Of a DNA stretch of 64,000 nt, positions 30,106 to 41,876 are shown one piece after another; position 1 is the first letter of the stretch; every line of letters starts with the position of its first letter. Source of the stretch: Sarcomyxa edulis (lineage: Eukaryota; Basidiomycota; Agaricomycetes; Agaricales; Mycenaceae); NCBI GenBank assembly GCA_009761415.1, contig QUOL01000003.1, positions 558,001 through 622,000 on the forward strand. The letters are read 5' to 3'. Under the pieces are notes generated by a model that saw only the letters and a program-made list of their open reading frames with translations, had not been told where the DNA came from and made no database searches. Made by a program: the position numbers and the translations under genes.

Positions 30106-30674
30106 CCCCTCAGTGCTGTAACCTTGATCGTGAAGCTTTGAAGCATGATACCATGATAATGCATATGCTTATATAGGATCCTTGACAGACACTGGCAAGT
30201 ACGTTCGTTGGTCGTTTGACACCCAGCTGGTATGGTGGCATACTGAGATACTTGGTCGCACGTTGATCGCAAATTGGGAACGAGCGTATATACGAGAATC
30301 GAGGTGAGACCGTGGGTCTGGGGAATTCGAATATCAAGAAGGGAGGACGAACACAGCAAACCGAAGGCTAGAACAGCTACAAACATGAGGATTTTCTGGA
30401 TGCATATCATATGTACGAATTTCACAAAGATAACTACAGTATAACAAGATACCAAGAGGAAAGCAATAATAAAAAAGATTATGGGGAAGGAGACGAACAC
30501 AGTGACATATGTACGCGAATAGAAAGAGCTTTTGGATTGGTGGGCACAGAGGGAGGATGGCGATGGGAAAACGAGAAGAGATGGTTGAGAAAATGAAAAC
30601 TCTCGCACGACTTTCTCTGCAACTGGCGTAGCCTGGGTCGCTTTCCACCACACATTGTTACTGAAGCTGATTTC
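30106..30674. other. Region downstream of CHZ1 with a possible small secreted-protein exon
   Basis: On the - strand at about 30175-30405 a frame has a signal-peptide-like start (MFVAVLAFGLLCSS) followed by a cysteine pattern around AGCQTTNERTCQCLS that recalls part of a CFEM domain. No full CFEM set of eight cysteines and no splice pattern was found, so no gene is called. The rest is probably the CHZ1 3' UTR. Confidence 0.25.
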
Positions 30675-31163
30675 CTATTTGGACTCTTTGACCTCCATCT
30701 CCTCGTCTTCGTCATCTTCGTCTGCCGTCTCGGGCTTGAGACCGGCCTTGGCGAGGGCCTCTGCAGAAGTGTAGTCGACTTTCTTGCCACGAGTGCGTCG
30801 GCTTGTGATAGCGGCTGGGTTGATTTCGGAGAAGTCCTATGAGAGGAGAGAGACAGAGGTAAGAAGATTGCAAAAAAAAAAGACGCGATGAAACGACGCG
30901 ACGCGACGACACGAACCTCTTCAACCTCTTCGTCGTCGGACTCTTCTTCATCATCGTCCTCGTCATCATCTTCCTCCTCTTCATCGTCCTCCTCCATAGA
31001 TACGTCTTCCTGGGGGGCTTTTCCCTTTCCCTTGTTTTGAGGAGAGGTAGGGGATACTTTGTTTTCGGTGGCTCTGTGAATTGTGTGTGTGAGAGATGAT
31101 TCAATAAGAGAGCTATATAGATGCCACGCACTTTGAACCAGCGGGGGCAGCGTTAGTAGACAT
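30675..31163 (-). CDS. CHZ1: Histone H2A.Z-specific chaperone CHZ1
   Basis: Exons on the - strand are 31132-31163, 30917-31073 and 30675-30836 (351 nt, 116 aa). The middle is a long Asp/Glu tract typical of histone chaperones. The last exon carries the CHZ motif: DFSEINPAAI, then RRTRGKKVDY, then AEALAKAGLKPE. Chz1 binds H2A.Z-H2B dimers and hands them to the SWR1 remodeller in the nucleus. The length is normal for the family. A second acidic stretch closes the protein. Its start faces that of the DUF6593-like gene. Confidence 0.88.
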
Positions 31164-31659
31164 GTTGAATCAGTTGAGAGTCGAAAACAAGAGAGAGATC
31201 GATAAAAGAACGCGTCGAATGGTTTGGCTGCCGCGGCAATGGCCGGCCGAGCCCGTGGTCCCCGGCGTTGCCCCCGGTCGACACTGAGTTTGGTCCTCGG
31301 TCGTTTATGGTGTAAGTGTTGCAAGAAATGACTCGGACATGGCAGTAGGTGAGTATGTCTTCGTGTGTCTATCTGTATCCTGATATTGCATCTAATTCGA
31401 CCTCAATTTGTAGTGATTACCCGTATAAATATCATCGCCGGATCCCAGGAACTAGTCATGTTCTGATGGAGATATGAGCGGTATGCGACCGTCTGCTCCT
31501 CGTGGGTCGTACCAGAACTGCCATCATCCCCATCAACTTCGTATTTGATACCACTGTTACCTCAGCATAAGTATTATATCCCCTCGCAGCTTTCCGCAAT
31601 TGCGACACGGCCAGGCTTTAGCCTGATGTTCACTGTGTCCCTCTTTCAGCTTCATTTCA
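31164..31659. other. Divergent promoter region between CHZ1 and the DUF6593-like gene
   Basis: 496 bp. It includes GC-rich sequence near 31220-31300 and a likely 5' UTR for the + strand gene. No repeat or RNA gene was recognised. Confidence 0.4.
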
Positions 31660-33847
31660 ATGGCCAAGGGCACTACTATCGCACCCTCTTTCCTTTCGCG
31701 TGTTCAGACGACCGATAGCGGTCGCCGCCCGAGTTCAAGCTCGGGGAAAGACCGGGATAACATATCGCTCGGAGGGACGAGCAATATCTCTAGGCATACC
31801 TCAATAATCACGTCCGCTGTCGTTCCTTACCTTCGTCGTATGGATCTGAGAGACGATTCCCAATCGGCTCATCGGAATCCGAATAAACCTCCTCTCCTTA
31901 TCCTGCAATTATCCTCGACGTCGTTTTTGGACTCGGTCGTCAACGACGTTTCTACCGAGCGACCGATATACGCCTTTCAGACGTTGGGCGCGACTACTGC
32001 CGTTCTGAGAAACGATCCTTCGGTGGGTAGCACTAAAACAGCCGACATACAGTGGCCCAGAAACCATTCGACCAAGGGCAAAGGGAAGGGGAAAGATACC
32101 GTGGACGGTGTCTTGATACAGATGGCCGGGAGACGATGGAAAGACGGCGAAGTATTCCTGAGGCCGGGATCGTTCCATTCGTAAGTCCTGTTCCTTGTTT
32201 CGTGTCTGCCGCACTGCCGTCTTGACGCGTTATATTTCCGTAAGTGTGCGCAAATTCAACCTCCCCAGTTACGCCCCCAGTCTCAAGTGGAAACGTATTG
32301 ACGACTCGTACTATGTTCGTATCCTTCTAATCAAATCGTCTTGTCCCCATTGGCGCTGATCGTTCTATTAACAGTGTCATACGGCTTCCCTCAAAACTCC
32401 GATTGCAATTCTAGATCTAGCCAGCGAATCTGTCCCACCACATCTTCGAGTATACGAAACGCTCCATGACAAAACTGATAGCGGCGCTCTCAGAGTACAC
32501 AATGGTGTATCCATCATGCTACTCGACTACCTGATAGTCACTGCTTGTGTGCTCGTCACAGACGTTCAAGAGTGGATGTCCATTCCCAGACCAAATGAGA
32601 TTATTACCAAGGACAACTCGATGAGCTTCCTTTCCGTTAATTCATCTACTCCTAATATTAATACCTCAAGATCAACTCCCGGTGGGTCACCTGTAGAGCC
32701 CATGTCGGGTACATCATCTCCTGTGCCGTCCTCCTCTTCCTCGCCTGCCTCTCGTCCTACTTCGTCCACTTCCCCATCGCAGTGGCGTAAAATTCTGTAC
32801 GGAGAACCACTCTTCCCTAAGCTATCTCCCCGATTTGATACCCGTCCCCCCAGGAGCCCCACTTCCCCAAACCAGATGGCCAAAATCATCCACAGAGAAC
32901 CTCTATATCCAAGTATCGAGCACCGTGCGCAACATGGTTACTTCCCTGATATCAATCCAGATCTCGACACCCCGTCAGCATCAGAAGACGAAGATGATTT
33001 CGAAGATGATCTAGAGGAGGACTTGCAAAGCCCATCCGCAGACTCGATGTTCTATCCGTACATGACCAGCACTACTTCCACAGCCCCTTCGCATGGATAT
33101 CTAGATCCGTCGTTCTACTCTCCTCCGCCTGTCCCCGCCATCCCAGACCGCTACAAGTCAGCATCGACGTCAAGCATTCTCGAGTCCACTTCGAATTCTT
33201 CAATCTCGTATCGAAGGCGAAGGAGGCGAGAACTGCCCATACCTCCAAACCAAGTTTCAGCTGTACCTAGTGGTTATAACACCCAATCACTTCGCTCGCG
33301 CTCAACTCCCCCTCGCGATAGCGATAGCGATGGCCTTCCAGACATCAGGACCGAGAACGGCCGTTTGATCATTGATACGTCTCCACTGGGGCACAAAAGG
33401 CCGCCACACATCCCAATCATTCGAACGCAGAGCCAGCCACAGATAACGCCGTCACTGATTTCACCGACGCGAAGACGACTTCCCCAGTTACCAAACCCCA
33501 ATCCCCAACGGCCACTACCCTCACCATCCCCAACTCCTAGATCATCCAACGAGAAGAACCACTTCAATTCTCAGTTCAATTCACGGACATTACCACCCAC
33601 GCCCCTGACGGTTACCCCGCATGCTCGTGGGTATGGTTTTGCATCTGAACATGAGGGTCGGTCGGGTCCACCTAGTAGTGTCCCCGAGGAGGATGCAGGT
33701 GTTGTCGTGGCAGAGACGGATGCAGGTACGGTGTTCGATGTACCACCCCCTGCTTACCACTCTATCAATTTCGACGGTGCGACGGGGAGAGTTTTGAGAC
33801 CGGTACAATCGCAAGCACAATCGCGAAATCGGGGAAAGACGCAATGA
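31660..33847 (+). CDS. DUF6593-like protein with long Ser/Pro-rich tail
   Basis: Exons 31660-32180, 32245-32314 and 32375-33847 sum to 2064 nt (687 aa), in frame. The N-terminal third looks like a beta-rich fold common in Agaricomycetes, with PIYAFQTLGATTAVLR, DIQWPRN, FLRPGSFHS, LKWKRIDDSYY and PIAILDLA, then a hydrophobic stretch (MLLDYLIVTACVLVT). The pattern resembles DUF6593. Residues from about 300 on are disordered (Ser, Pro, Thr) with an acidic run near SEDEDDFEDDLEED. No enzyme motif was found and the function is unknown. Confidence 0.7.
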
Positions 33848-34541
33848 TTTTTCATGATTTGATCGGACAGCTACATCTACACGCACTCGATAATTCACAT
33901 TCCCTTTTTCTTGAGTCTGTTGGCCGTATACCTCCCTCTTTTTTTCGATGTTAGGACGGGCTGGTCATTCCCTGCTTGATCCCTACAACTTCCTTCGTTA
34001 TCTTTCCTGTACTGTTTGCTTTGATTTGGGCGCGGTGTACTTACCGTATCGGAAGACTGATGTCTTGAAGACGAAACTGAAGAGCTCCTAGTAGCTACTT
34101 GTATATCTGCTGGACATTTTTATACATACATACGCCAAATGATACATTCTACCCTTTTCCGGTGCAGCTCACGGTGTCAAGGGATACCTCTCGCAAAGAC
34201 TCTATTTTCAGAGTGGCGTCGAGAGCTCGAAGAGGTATGGGATTTGTCGCGTCATGAACTCGGAGGAAGTATCAACGCCATCTAACTTTGGGACTGCTTG
34301 CCAAGGGTCGTCTATATATAGCTGACTACGCGCTTCGGCCTTCGGGTCGGACTCAAAGCTCTTGACTTCCTCGTCGATCTTCATCGTCTGACTTGAAACA
34401 TATCTGCAGGTCGTGCGCTCCGGGTCGGACTCGCTCGATGAATTTCATGTACCCAGCATCCAGAAATATGTTCCAAGGCTCTCTTTCTCGTCATCCCCCA
34501 CCCAACGAACTTGCAGTCAAGTTTTCGAGGACTGAACTATC
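33848..34541. other. Intergenic region
   Basis: 694 bp between two + strand genes. It should hold the 3' end of the DUF6593-like gene and the promoter of the CoA-transferase gene. TATATATAG at about 34312-34320 is a possible TATA element. Nothing else was recognised. Confidence 0.4.
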
Positions 34542-36603
34542 ATGTCGACGACAACTTACTCGATTCCATCCGAAACAAGACGACTGCTTGTCGACGGTAT
34601 CATAAACAATAAACTGCACTCCTCTCTTCCTACTGAGATTGAAGAGGCTGCCAATTCTATCGAGTTTATTGGAGCCGATCTCCCTATAATCCCTATCAAT
34701 TGGCGCTTTGCTGAGAGTGTCTCTTCTCTCAAAGGATTTCAGGCCGCGATGCTGAACGTGTTGCTCAAACGAAAATACGGGGTTGATTATCAGAAGATAG
34801 TCATCAATACGTGAGTTTGCATCACAGCTATACCCAAAGCTCGAGCTTACATGCTACCTTGTAGCGACCATGCGCAGCTATTTATCATGTCAGTCTGGGT
34901 CTCCGTCATCGATCCTGAACATACCAAAACGGAAAATCGAGGATTCTTCGATTCATCTTACCTCAAATATATCCCGAGCACCGATAAACATGGCGCGTTC
35001 GACAGCCCTTACCGCCAGACGGTAACCAATATATATAAGACAAGAGACAACAAGTTCTTTCACGTGCACGGCAAGTCGAGTTTCTCTTCTCATCGCACGA
35101 AGTACTCATTCAGGGTGATATATAGGAAGTATGGACCCGCGTCCATCCCAAGACGCGTTAGGACTTCCCCATGACATGGACTTTGCAGACGTCTCAGCTG
35201 CCAGTGAAGCATACCAGTTGAAAGTGTCTCAAATGGACGCTGCAGATCTTGACACCCTCATGAACGATCGCTACCGACAAGCAGGAACAATCTGCTTATC
35301 CAAAGAAGAGTATCGCTCCAGTCCCCACGGACAGGCTAACGCACACGTCGGATTATACGAAGTGCATCACATCCCTAACGAGAAGCAAAAGCCCAGCTGG
35401 TGGTCATCCCCGATCCTCAAAGAAGGACAAACTGGACCTGGCGCCTCGAGACCACTCTTCGGGCTGAAAATCATTGATCTTACGCGTGTCATTGCTGCTC
35501 CTGCCGTTTCTCGTGAACTGGCCGAGCTTGGAGCGAGCGTGCTTCGTATCACATCTCCAAACATCACAGACATATCTATGCTCAATATGGACATGGGGTG
35601 GGGTAAATGGAACGCTAGTCTTGATCTTAAAGTGGAGAAAGACCGAGATACACTGAGGGCTCTCATTCTTGAGGCCGATGTTGTTGTCGATGGTTATCGG
35701 CCTGGAGTGATGGAGAAATATGGATTCGGGAAGGAGGATATCTTGAAACTGTTCGAAGGCAAGGAGAGTGGCATTATCTATGCACACGAGAACTGTTATG
35801 TGAGTGGCTTTGATCTCAATGATAATCTCGTCCATTTATTCATTGATTCGAAATATAGGGATGGAACGGGCCATGGTCCTATCGCTCAGGATGGCAGCAG
35901 ATCAGCGATGCGGTTCGTTCTGCATTAAACTACGTCTTGAAGACTCTTCAATTGACTTGCAATACTAGAATTGTGGCGTGTCTCTTGCATTTGGTCAAGC
36001 AATGGGCAACGACGAACCCGTAACTCCAGTCTTCCCAAATTCCGACTTCAAGTAAGTTTTGTTCGACTTTCGCAAAATGAAGTTCTGATTGAATGGTTCG
36101 TGCTTGTCCAGTACTGGTATCAGTGGCGCAGTGGGTGTACTCCAAGCGTTGATTCAGAAGGCAGAAACCGGCGGGTCGTACGTTGTAGATGTGCGACGAA
36201 TTCAGCCATACACTATTTGCCGTTACTGACTCTCGTCTCCTTCCAGATCGCGTTGAATTACTACTCCCAATGGCTCGTCAACTCATGCTCCACCTACCCT
36301 GAGGAAATTTGGCAAGACGTATGGTCTCGAAACGGCCGTAGAGTCTTCCGGCATCGCGATAGCATGCAGGTTACGCTGCCTGCGCTCATGGGGATGTTGA
36401 AAGAGAACTCGCCTGACTTGTTCAGACCCGAGTTCTTCGAAGACCGGGAGAACAAAGCGTTGGGAGTGAAGATCAGGACTGTCAAACCCATTCTGCAGTT
36501 CCCGGAAGGGTTGGTGAAGACGGGATATAATGTCGGGACGAGGGGGAATGGTGTCGATAAGCCTGAATGGCCTGAGGATCTGTTGACGGAGATCCTAGCC
36601 TGA
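34542..36603 (+). CDS. Family III CoA-transferase (CaiB/BaiF type)
   Basis: Seven exons: 34542-34810, 34865-35070, 35126-35799, 35859-35912, 35969-36051, 36112-36190 and 36247-36603, summing to 1722 nt (573 aa). The family signature is KIIDLTRVIAAPAVSRELAE followed by LGASVLRITSP, close to the usual DLTRVLAGPF...LADLGA form. VVVDGYRPGVMEKYGFG and ISGAVGVLQAL also fit. Such enzymes move CoA between carboxylic acids or racemise 2-methylacyl-CoA; the substrate is unknown. The N-terminal 200 residues are an extension found in fungal homologues. Intron 2 (35071-35125) begins GCAAGT and ends ATAG, a GC-AG intron; only this splice keeps the frame. The gluconokinase gene follows after 194 bp. Confidence 0.85.
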
Positions 36604-36797
36604 AAACCCCAATGTAGATAGTATTTACCCCAGATGCTACGGAAATATACCGGTGCATCGGACCGAGTCGGGGGATATCTGCAAAAACCTCTGTCATTTC
36701 GGACTCGGGATACATGATGAGCGGGAACATATCGCATATTGGAATATAAGAGATCCCGAGCAGAGACTCCTGTCATCGTTCCTGAACGCCAACTACC

Positions 36798-37512
36798 ATG
36801 ACTCAGATCATCGACAATACCCATATTCATCCCGCCCATGGGGCTATCTTGATCATCGTTATGGTACATTCATTTCATTCTCAATATCTTCGGGAGTACA
36901 TAGCTAACATGCTAAACTTCCACTCTCCAGGGCGTATCAGGAACGGGAAAATCAACACTAGGGAGCTCGTTGGCCAAAGCCCTCAACATGCCATACATAG
37001 ATGGAGACGATCTACATCCACAATCCAACGTCGACAAAATGGCAGCTGGGCACCCTCTGACCGACGCGGATAGAGAGCCGTGGTTGAAACTTATACGTTC
37101 GACGGCTGAACGTAAAGCTATAGAAGAAGAAAACGATCCGAATTTCAAGGGACGGGCGGGGGTGGTTATTGCTTGTTCGGCGCTCAAGAAATATTACCGG
37201 GAGATCCTACGAGGGAAGACGGTTGCTTCATCAGAGGTTTTGGACCCGACAACGACTACAGATGGAAGCTCTGATTCGGAATTCCTGCCGACTTATTTCG
37301 TGTTCATCAAGGGCGAGAGAGACGAGCTGATGGTCAGGATGACGCAGAGAACGGGCCATTTCATGAAAGTGTCTATGCTGGACAGTCAATTAGAGACATT
37401 GGAGACACCTGAAGGGGAGGATGGGGTCGTGGTGGTACCTCTACACGAGACGACTGAAGGACAGGTTAGGAAGGCTGTGGACGGGTTAAAGAAGGTGGTG
37501 CAGCCGTTGTGA
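36798..37512 (+). CDS. Gluconokinase
   Basis: Exons 36798-36863 and 36931-37512 sum to 648 nt (215 aa). The intron splits the P-loop region: AILIIVM joins GVSGTGKST, the Walker A motif. IDGDDLHP, NVDKMAAGHPLTDADREPWL and VIACSALKKYYRE are typical of GntK-type gluconate kinases. The enzyme phosphorylates gluconate to 6-phosphogluconate, feeding the pentose phosphate pathway in the cytosol. A small insert (TTTTDGSSDSE) precedes FVFIKGERDEL. Length is normal for the family. Confidence 0.92.
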
Positions 37513-37907
37513 TCTTGAATTGACTCTACAGCTGCCTGCAGGTATCCTTATTCATATTCAAATTGACTTCAAATGGTATGGTACTTTGTATTTCCTTCGA
37601 CCTTAGATGATGTTTAGATTCATTTCGGATATTGCACTGTTGAGCTGGAGGTCGCGTCGAAGTGAATGGCCTGAAAATGCGAGAATCATCTCAGAGGATG
37701 GGCATCATACTGGGTTCTTCATGAAAGAGACTGGTTACTGGGGTGGGTTCGAGCAAAGAATTTAAGGATCGCCGTGAACGAGGAGCCTGTGTATGAGAGA
37801 GGGTCGGCAAACGCCGAGCGGTGTCCCAAGACGCGAAGTTGCGTTACGCGTCCAAGTCCAAATCGTACTCACATATTTCATTCATCCCTTACTTTATCTT
37901 CTTCATC
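37513..37907. other. Intergenic region before the proteasome gene
   Basis: 395 bp holding the gluconokinase 3' end and the promoter of the proteasome subunit gene. No known proteasome control element was recognised by eye. Confidence 0.4.
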
Positions 37908-39121
37908 ATGGTACGTCTCTTTTGATCTCTGCTATATACGGGACTACTAAACACAACTACTCACCCAGGCCAGACGTTACGATAGTACGTTTTGAATAGC
38001 CCAATTGACAGCTTTGCGTAGATCCTGATACAAATTGCATTATAGGTCGAACAACCATCTTTTCGCCGGAAGGTACGTACCCTACCTTCATCTTTCACTA
38101 GAAGTATATGTCATTCTGATAATATATGGATACAACAGGCCGATTATATCAAAGTGAGCATCCATCCGATCCAAATGATGCTATAGCTCACGCATCCTTT
38201 TCACCCCAGTCGAATATGCCATGGAAGCCATCTCACACGCCGGCACAGTCCTAGGCGTCCTCGCAAAAGACGGTGTTGTCCTCGCAGCCGAAAAGAAAGT
38301 AACAGGAAAACTCTTGGATCTATCTGGGTCGAAAGACGGTGGTTACGGTGGGAGTGGAGAGAAGATATTTTTGTTGAATTCGTACGTTATTGCATTCTTG
38401 ATTCTTGGATGAGGACGCTGACGCCAAGGTGGGGTTATAGGAATGTCATTGGTGGTGTAGCAGGAATCACGTCTGATGCGAATTCTTTGGTCAATTATGC
38501 GCGGACGGCGGCGCAGAGACATTTGTTGACGTATAATGAAGATATTCCAGTCGAGTTGTTGGCACAGAGGTTGTGTGATATGAAGCAGGGGTACACGCAG
38601 TATGGAGGTACGTTACTTCGCCTCTCTCCTCACCGAATATAGTCTTAATCGTGGATCATCTTGCAGGTCTCCGTCCATTCGGTGTATCCCTCCTCTACGC
38701 AGGATACGACCCGCACTACCACTTCCAGCTGTACCACTCCGACCCATCGGGTAACTACTCTGGCTGGAAAGCAACGTGTATTGGGGCGAACAACGGGACG
38801 GCTCAGAGTCTGTTGAAGCAGGAGTACAAGGATGACATCGAAGTAAAGGATGCTATCGGCTTGGTATTGAGAGTCATGAGCAAGACGATGGATAGTACGA
38901 CTCTGGGAAGCGAGAAATGTGAGTCGCTTGCTAGTCTTGGTCTTGATGCTTTTGTATTAAACACTGATCTCTTTGCCATAGTGGAGTTCGCAGTGTTGAC
39001 CCTTGACCCTGTCACGAAGCAGCCAAAGGCGAAGATATACAAACCAGCAGAGATTGACGCGCTCTTGCTATCGGAGGGTCTTGGAAAGAAAGATGAGGAT
39101 ACAGAGATGAAGACTGCTTGA
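37908..39121 (+). CDS. 20S proteasome alpha subunit, PSMA4/Pre9 type
   Basis: Exons: 37908-37910, 37969-37984, 38046-38072, 38139-38153, 38210-38381, 38441-38607, 38667-38918 and 38982-39121, together 792 nt (263 aa). The first four are only 3, 16, 27 and 15 nt, yet splice to [20 protein letters not shown], the alpha-subunit signature. [43 protein letters not shown] and [12 protein letters not shown] identify the alpha type-4 (yeast alpha3, Pre9) branch. It forms part of the outer ring of the 20S core and gates substrate entry. An insert [11 protein letters not shown] before EKIFLLN is unusual for this subunit. Confidence 0.93.
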
Positions 39122-39274
39122 TTACTTGGACTGTGTACTTTGTTGATATCACAATACTTTTTCGTCATCTCCGTGTACGAAGTGCATTGAGACAAGAATG
39201 TGATTCAGACCCTAGAGAGTGTTACAGATAAACCAGTAGAAATGTGGCATATGTATGAGTGAGTTGGAGTTAGA

Positions 39275-40054
39275 TCAATGGCACGCCATGCCTTTCCCGC
39301 CTCCAGTGCCTGAGAGGACAGCGTCGACGTCCATATGGCTGCTGAAGACGTAGTTTCCGATTGCTGCGCCGATGACGACGGCGACGATGAGATATGCCTA
39401 CATTCATCGGTGTAAGAGCTGTTAGAGGACATGACTAGATATGAATATTGGCAACATACGTTGTATGTCATGAAGACAAGCATGAGGAAGAACGACAGGA
39501 ACACAGTCGCTCCATAGAGAAGAGCACGGATCACTCTAGAAATAGTTGGGATGGGGACCCTAGCACCAAGAATCATCATCAGCATCCCTCAAAGATATCG
39601 CCACTGCGCAGAACGCTCACCCGACTGATGTAGGCTGCAAAACTCGTCGACCCGTCAACAATCCCGAATCCTCAACATCCTGTTCAGGCGTACTCCTCCC
39701 ACTTCCACCCCCATTCCTACTTGCCGGCCGACCAGGCTCTCGTCCCTTACCCTTCGCCGCGACGCCTGCGAGCGACGCTGCAATACGACGGTCGATGGTA
39801 GTCTGGAAAGCACGAAGATACTCGTAGAAAACGCCTAATGCGACGATGGCGAAGAAGGAGAGGACGAATGATGATACAGAGGATATGTGCCATGATCGGA
39901 AGACGATGCAGGTGTCGATTATGTTGGTGTTCCTGTGTGGAGAATTCGTTTGGTTGCTCCGTATAATTGTACGGATAGACTACTTAAGTGCTTACCAGAG
40001 CATGTACATGGAACATTTAGGGCCTGTTGGCATGGTGTGTCCTCCGTGATCCAT
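39275..40054 (-). CDS. Ctr-family copper transporter
   Basis: Exons on the - strand are 39996-40054, 39621-39932, 39460-39559 and 39275-39397 (594 nt, 197 aa). The N-terminus MDHGGHTMPTGPKCSMYM has the Met/His-rich copper-binding character. Three membrane segments follow: around SFVLSFFAIVALGVFYEYL, ATVFLSFFLMLVFMTYN (an MXXXM-like motif) and YLIVAVVIGAAIGNYVF. The loop between the first two is basic and Gly/Ser-rich. Ctr proteins act as trimers taking up Cu(I) at the plasma membrane or releasing it from the vacuole. The short N-terminus is more like Ctr2-type vacuolar members, but location is not proven. Confidence 0.88.
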
Positions 40055-40554
40055 GATGAATCAAATCAAGTTGAAGCTCTGAGAATCGATGCTCGAGAAA
40101 GTCGGATCGACGAACGCAAGACGAACGTTTTGGTTGTGCTGCGATCAACTCACGCGTTGCGAGGAGGACGATGCTTCCGGGTGCACGTGTTTACAATTGG
40201 CCACACAGCATGAAAGCTCAAGTTTCAAAGGTTGTCGTATAAGTAGGAGAAAGGGGATTACAACAAGGACTGATTATAATATAGTGACTAAGATTGGCAG
40301 AAAATCCCATAGCCTGTTTATGTGAGTACACGTTCGGAGGAGAATTCACAGCCTAGGCAATCTCTGCTTTCAGCCACAATAAAACCTACAGAGATATGAC
40401 ACTCACCTCTATTTAAGAGCTTTGAAGACGACCATTAGGACATCCTGTCAATGAAATTAAGAATACTTAACGATTGCGAGTATTTTCTGCTATGGGTGTA
40501 CCTTGTGTGAAATGTTTGTCGGAAGAGAACGATGATAGGACGTACAATAAGGCA
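40055..40554. other. Upstream region of the copper transporter gene
   Basis: 500 bp between the Ctr start codon and the stop of an F-box gene. No clear copper-response motif was found by eye. No gene or repeat was recognised. Confidence 0.4.
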
Positions 40555-41876
40555 TCATAGATTTTGAACAATTAGGATACCTCTTTCCCTCAGCTTCGGT
40601 AACTGAGTCTGCCAAGCATCTAGCAAGTGTGCAGGTATAGGACCAGATTGATTCTTTTGAAGGAAACGAAATTCGACGCTTGACAAGGCCGGGAAATTGC
40701 CTCCAATCAAGATATCCTCGATTTCGCCCAAATCCAAAAGAGCCATGAGCCCCGGAAGACGACGTTCTTCTGTGAGGATTTCGATTATGATCGATTCTAG
40801 ATGCATGAAGATACTGGATGGATCTAAGAATGCTTTCAGGTCGAATGGCATGGTGTCTGTTGCAAAGTACGCAAAATTCAATCGAAGTGTGCGTAAATTG
40901 GGGGTTTTGTTGACGTTTATAGTTGGGACCTCCAGCGGTTCCCGCGATGACGAATGCGCTGTAAGGGAAGAATCAGCGATTCAACGTAGACCGAAAACCG
41001 ACTGGAGATATTAGTAGTATTCCACTTACTGAATTTGAGGTGTTCGATAGAATCCCCGACTTGATCCAAGAACTTGTTTGTACAAGGCGTTTGATTTAGA
41101 TTAACCACACGAAGAACACGAAGACTCGAAACGACGGTGATGTGGGACGATGGATGTAAGAGCCACTCAATTATTCGATCCGTTGTCAATGAAAAACTGT
41201 ATACGTCTAATTCCTCGAGTCGTGCGCGTTCAGAAGAAGGAGCCTCCAACAATCTGTCCGGAAACCCTAGCTGATCGCGATAATAATTCCGATCGATTTT
41301 GAGGCATTTTAAATGTGGACAAACGTTGGAAAGTAGGGTAGCCATAGCTGAGAAATTCAGAAACCCGTTTTGAATCAAAGAAAGAGATCTGAGGGATGGC
41401 AAGCGCAAAAGGTTCCGGATTGCGCCATGCAAGTCGGGCGTATGGTTTCCCCATTCCGCGATACTCTGGAAAGCAAGAATTTCGACGCGGTCGAACATGT
41501 AAAGAATGAAGGGAAGTGTTTCTTCGTCTTTCATCCATCCAATAGGCTCCATCCCTGGAAAGCCTCGAGCATCGACGATTGTGAGCTCCCGAACGTACTG
41601 GGCAATACCTGGGGAGGCCAGTAGTACTGAGTACAGGCGCTGGCACCGGCCGCGCATTTGTGCGAATCTGCGCTGGATATTATCTGCTTTGCCATACACA
41701 CGTCGTCCTTCCAAGTAAATTGGGGTGGGAGCAAGGGTGACGCGATGGAAAAGATGCATGCGAGTCGAAGGTAGAAAAGGTCGGGATACGAGAGAACATG
41801 CTTTCAGAGAGGTGGGATCGTCGTATAGGTAGTCGACGGTATAGTCGATGAGCTCGTGAGGAAAGATACTGCCCAT
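40555..41876 (-). CDS. F-box/LRR-like protein, copy 1 of a local pair
   Basis: Exons on the - strand are 41030-41876 and 40555-40958 (1251 nt, 416 aa); the intron begins GTAAGT and ends TTACAG. The ATG at 41876 starts MGSIFPHELIDYTVDYLYDD, followed by LKACSLVSRPFLPSTRMHLF, the F-box form common in Agaricomycetes. LRR-like segments follow, and the block TTDRIIEWLLHPSS is shared with the gene at 44141-45467. Introns fall at the same place (LKFS / LEFA). The role would be substrate binding for an SCF ubiquitin ligase; the target is unknown. Confidence 0.83.
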
